Shown here: piece by piece, positions 62,373 to 64,000 of the stretch
Layout: each line of letters begins with the position of its first letter
Position numbering within the stretch: position 1 is the first letter of the stretch
Origin: JAIXUI01 sp943373175
Lineage (GTDB): Bacteria; Bacteroidota; Bacteroidia; UBA7662; JAIXUI01
Assembly (NCBI GenBank): GCA_943373175.1
Contig: CALSBM010000005.1
Location: 14,564-78,563 of the forward strand
DNA: 64,000 nucleotides
Reading direction: 5' to 3'
Notes under the pieces: model-generated
Databases searched by the model: none
The model's input: the letters and a program-made list of their open reading frames with translations, nothing else
Told to the model about the DNA's origin: nothing
Position numbers and translations under genes: made by a program

Positions 62373-64000
62373 TTAGAATCCGAATGAAGTGGATACCTTA
62401 ATTCTGAATCGAGGAGCTCCTGGAACATCTAAATAGGAAAGCCTATGAAAGGCTTCGATTCGCATAACTTTGAATACGTTTTCGAACCCGTATGACACCT
62501 CCGCATACAGTTTATGATCGTTTAGGGTGTAAAATTTCGCCAGAGGGCGCCCTTCTCCATCGTCTTCCGGTAAATACCGAAGATTATCTTGCCTGAAACC
62601 GCCCCAGCAAATTGCCCCACCCGCAACGAGACGCAAATCCAGCTTTTTCAACAATGGAACGGCATTAATTAGCAACCCTTCAAAATGCTGAAATGCACGA
62701 AGTGTAATACTGCGATCCGATACCAATTCGAAGAAGTTCATCATGTTAAAGACATTCCTGAATCGCAAAAAGGTTTCATTGCCCGGTTGAACTTCTAACA
62801 AAGGATAAGGAAGTGGATTGAATACAGCACTTGCTGTCATCGAATATTCTCCCCAACCTAGTAGGCCCATTCTAAAATTCTTAGAGAGGTTGAAACTGAC
62901 TTTTTGATAGTTAAAGTCAGAACCTAACACACCCTTCACGCCGAGGGTATAATTCAATCCATAGATTAGAGCGAAATTCCGGCGCACTACCCCGCGGTCG
63001 TTTCCATTAACTAAAAGCTCTTCTCCCGGAGCATAACGGAGGTCGAGAGCCAGTTCGGCGGTTCTCCATTGATTGTTAAGCCGTTTGCTGCGGGGGTTGG
63101 GGTTCTCTGGGTCATTATCCCGAATCCATTTGAATACAAAACCAGCCGGCTCATTGTTCTTAACGTTGATAGAGGCTTTGAAATTTAAGTTGCGGGCAAT
63201 ATCCGACTCAAACCATAGTCTTCCGACTCTGGAATAAGTCAAACGGTTCAGTGCCCCTAACTGGGCAGCGGCTGCAAATGCTTGTGAAGAAACTGATGCT
63301 ACTCGGTTGTCGGCAAGAAAGCTTTGGTCAATTCCAATGCCTTCTACATCATACCGTAGATGAAGTCCCACACGAGTCCAGTTACGACGATTAATGAAAT
63401 GTTCCGCTTGAAGTAGCCACTTCGCCCGGTTGTCTCTGAATCCATAAGCACCATAAGCGGATAATATCCAGCGTTTGCTGAAATAATGGTTGGTGCGCAC
63501 TCCCATTCTTAATCGGACGCCTTCGGTTGTATTTCGTCCATAAACAAACAAGTAAGGGCCATAGTCTATCTTTCCCCTTCTGTAAAATCCGGTAAAGGCC
63601 AACTTCAGTACTTCTGCTAAGGCCTTAACACTGGGATACTCACAAACTCCGGTTACTACCCGATAAATCTCCTTCTCTGCTCCTCGCAAAGGTTGATGGC
63701 GGCGATTTTTCCACCACAATTCATTTCGATCCATAGCAAGTTCATCCACTTCCACCAACCGATCAAAAAAAGCATCCGGCTTAGGTTGATTGTAAACGAA
63801 GTCGCGTAAGCTGCAATCGAATTGTGCAGTAGCGCCGAAAAAAGCTTCGATGATATCACCGAAATCAATCCATAGCCTTACATGCGATGGAATCCAAGGG
63901 CCAAGTCCGGTAGGAATCAGTTCCTGTTCAACCCTGAGCTTGTCCACATAATTGATATTCGCACTTTCCAGCGTCTCGGCATTGATTTTTACTAAGGCAA
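62373..64000 (-). CDS. DUF5686-like outer-membrane protein (5' end outside window)
   Basis: The frame is open to the right edge of the window, so the start is missing and at least 542 codons are present. The protein consists of beta-strand-rich sequence with many alternating hydrophobic/aromatic segments (e.g. FYRRGKIDYGPYLFVYG, LRMGVRTNHYFSKRWILS), ending LDVPGAPRFRIKVSTSFGF with a terminal F. This is typical of Bacteroidota outer-membrane barrel proteins, and DUF5686 is the family I recall for this pattern. Members usually have a carboxypeptidase-regulatory-like N-terminal domain that would lie upstream of the window. Confidence 0.75.
   Translation of the reverse strand, partial: ALVKINAETLESANINYVDKLRVEQELIPTGLGPWIPSHVRLWIDFGDIIEAFFGATAQFDCSLRDFVYNQPKPDAFFDRLVEVDELAMDRNELWWKNRRHQPLRGAEKEIYRVVTGVCEYPSVKALAEVLKLAFTGFYRRGKIDYGPYLFVYGRNTTEGVRLRMGVRTNHYFSKRWILSAYGAYGFRDNRAKWLLQAEHFINRRNWTRVGLHLRYDVEGIGIDQSFLADNRVASVSSQAFAAAAQLGALNRLTYSRVGRLWFESDIARNLNFKASINVKNNEPAGFVFKWIRDNDPENPNPRSKRLNNQWRTAELALDLRYAPGEELLVNGNDRGVVRRNFALIYGLNYTLGVKGVLGSDFNYQKVSFNLSKNFRMGLLGWGEYSMTASAVFNPLPYPLLEVQPGNETFLRFRNVFNMMNFFELVSDRSITLRAFQHFEGLLINAVPLLKKLDLRLVAGGAICWGGFRQDNLRYLPEDDGEGRPLAKFYTLNDHKLYAEVSYGFENVFKVMRIEAFHRLSYLDVPGAPRFRIKVSTSFGF

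Noticed and set aside
1..64000. tRNA, rRNA, CRISPR or insertion element
   Set aside because: I looked in the intergenic gaps for tRNA T-loop motifs, regular spaced repeats, terminal inverted repeats and transposase motifs, and found none that hold up.

Overview
The window is a gene-dense stretch (about 55 protein genes, no rRNA, tRNA, IS element, prophage or CRISPR array seen) of a member of the Bacteroidota, probably a Chitinophagales/Saprospirales/Cytophagales-like lineage. The evidence is the gene content: a TonB-dependent receptor with a carboxypeptidase-regulatory-like N-terminal domain, a PorV/PorQ-type protein, a DUF5686 protein, a 14-repeat regulator-propeller protein, a Bacteroidota-type Glu/Leu dehydrogenase, and a DUF4783-nadC pair. 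Start codons lack Shine-Dalgarno sequences, and a TA-NN-TTTG box lies just upstream of many starts, which is the -7 element of the Bacteroidota primary sigma factor. The sequence is chromosomal and mostly housekeeping.

Layout. 1-6.2 kb: yceI, DUF4783-nadC, a gpmI-lipoprotein-aminotransferase IV operon, and pyrE divergent from a Nudix gene. 6.2-13.7 kb: a propeller-amidohydrolase fusion, an unknown gene, an ATL (inactive-MGMT) gene coupled to an AlbA_2/winged-helix protein, htpG and an RRM protein. 13.9-18.7 kb: PadR regulator plus a double-PspC membrane protein, then a Wzz-like chain-length protein with an O-antigen ligase. 18.7-23.6 kb: SpoIIE phosphatase, small protein, GT2 glycosyltransferase and a flippase-like membrane protein facing ruvC, then HIT and greA. 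23.6-32.4 kb: a three-gene outer-membrane cassette (TonB receptor, 1316-aa exported protein, PorV-like protein). 32.6-36.1 kb: YeeZ-like protein, patatin, recA and an alpha/beta hydrolase. 36.2-42 kb: hemerythrin/RIC-like protein, serine hydrolase, uvrA. 42-47.5 kb: a five-gene tripartite efflux operon (TolC, adaptor, permease, ATPase, LytS-type kinase). 47.6-50.6 kb: ruvX, def, Glu/Leu dehydrogenase, scpA. 50.7-57.7 kb: propeller-adenylyl cyclase lipoprotein, an orphan attenuator-like element, ribH, and a multi-PAS histidine kinase. 57.8-64 kb: gltX with a small partner, two secreted proteins, a sugar nucleotidyltransferase, a META-domain protein and a DUF5686 protein cut by the window edge.

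Genes are tightly packed. Many operon joints are 4-nt ATGA/GTGA overlaps, which fits translational coupling without Shine-Dalgarno sites. DNA maintenance is well represented (recA, ruvC, ruvX, uvrA, ATL, scpA), as is the cell envelope (Wzz, ligase, GT2, flippase-like protein, TonB receptor, PorV-like protein, DUF5686, efflux pump).

The items most worth following are the outer-membrane cassette, the propeller-to-cAMP signalling lipoprotein, the efflux operon with an unpaired kinase, the orphan attenuator-like element at 54.55 kb, the ATL-AlbA_2 coupling, and the near-leaderless promoter architecture. I did not see a clear-cut wholly new defence or mobile system. All assignments come from reading motifs, not from database searches.
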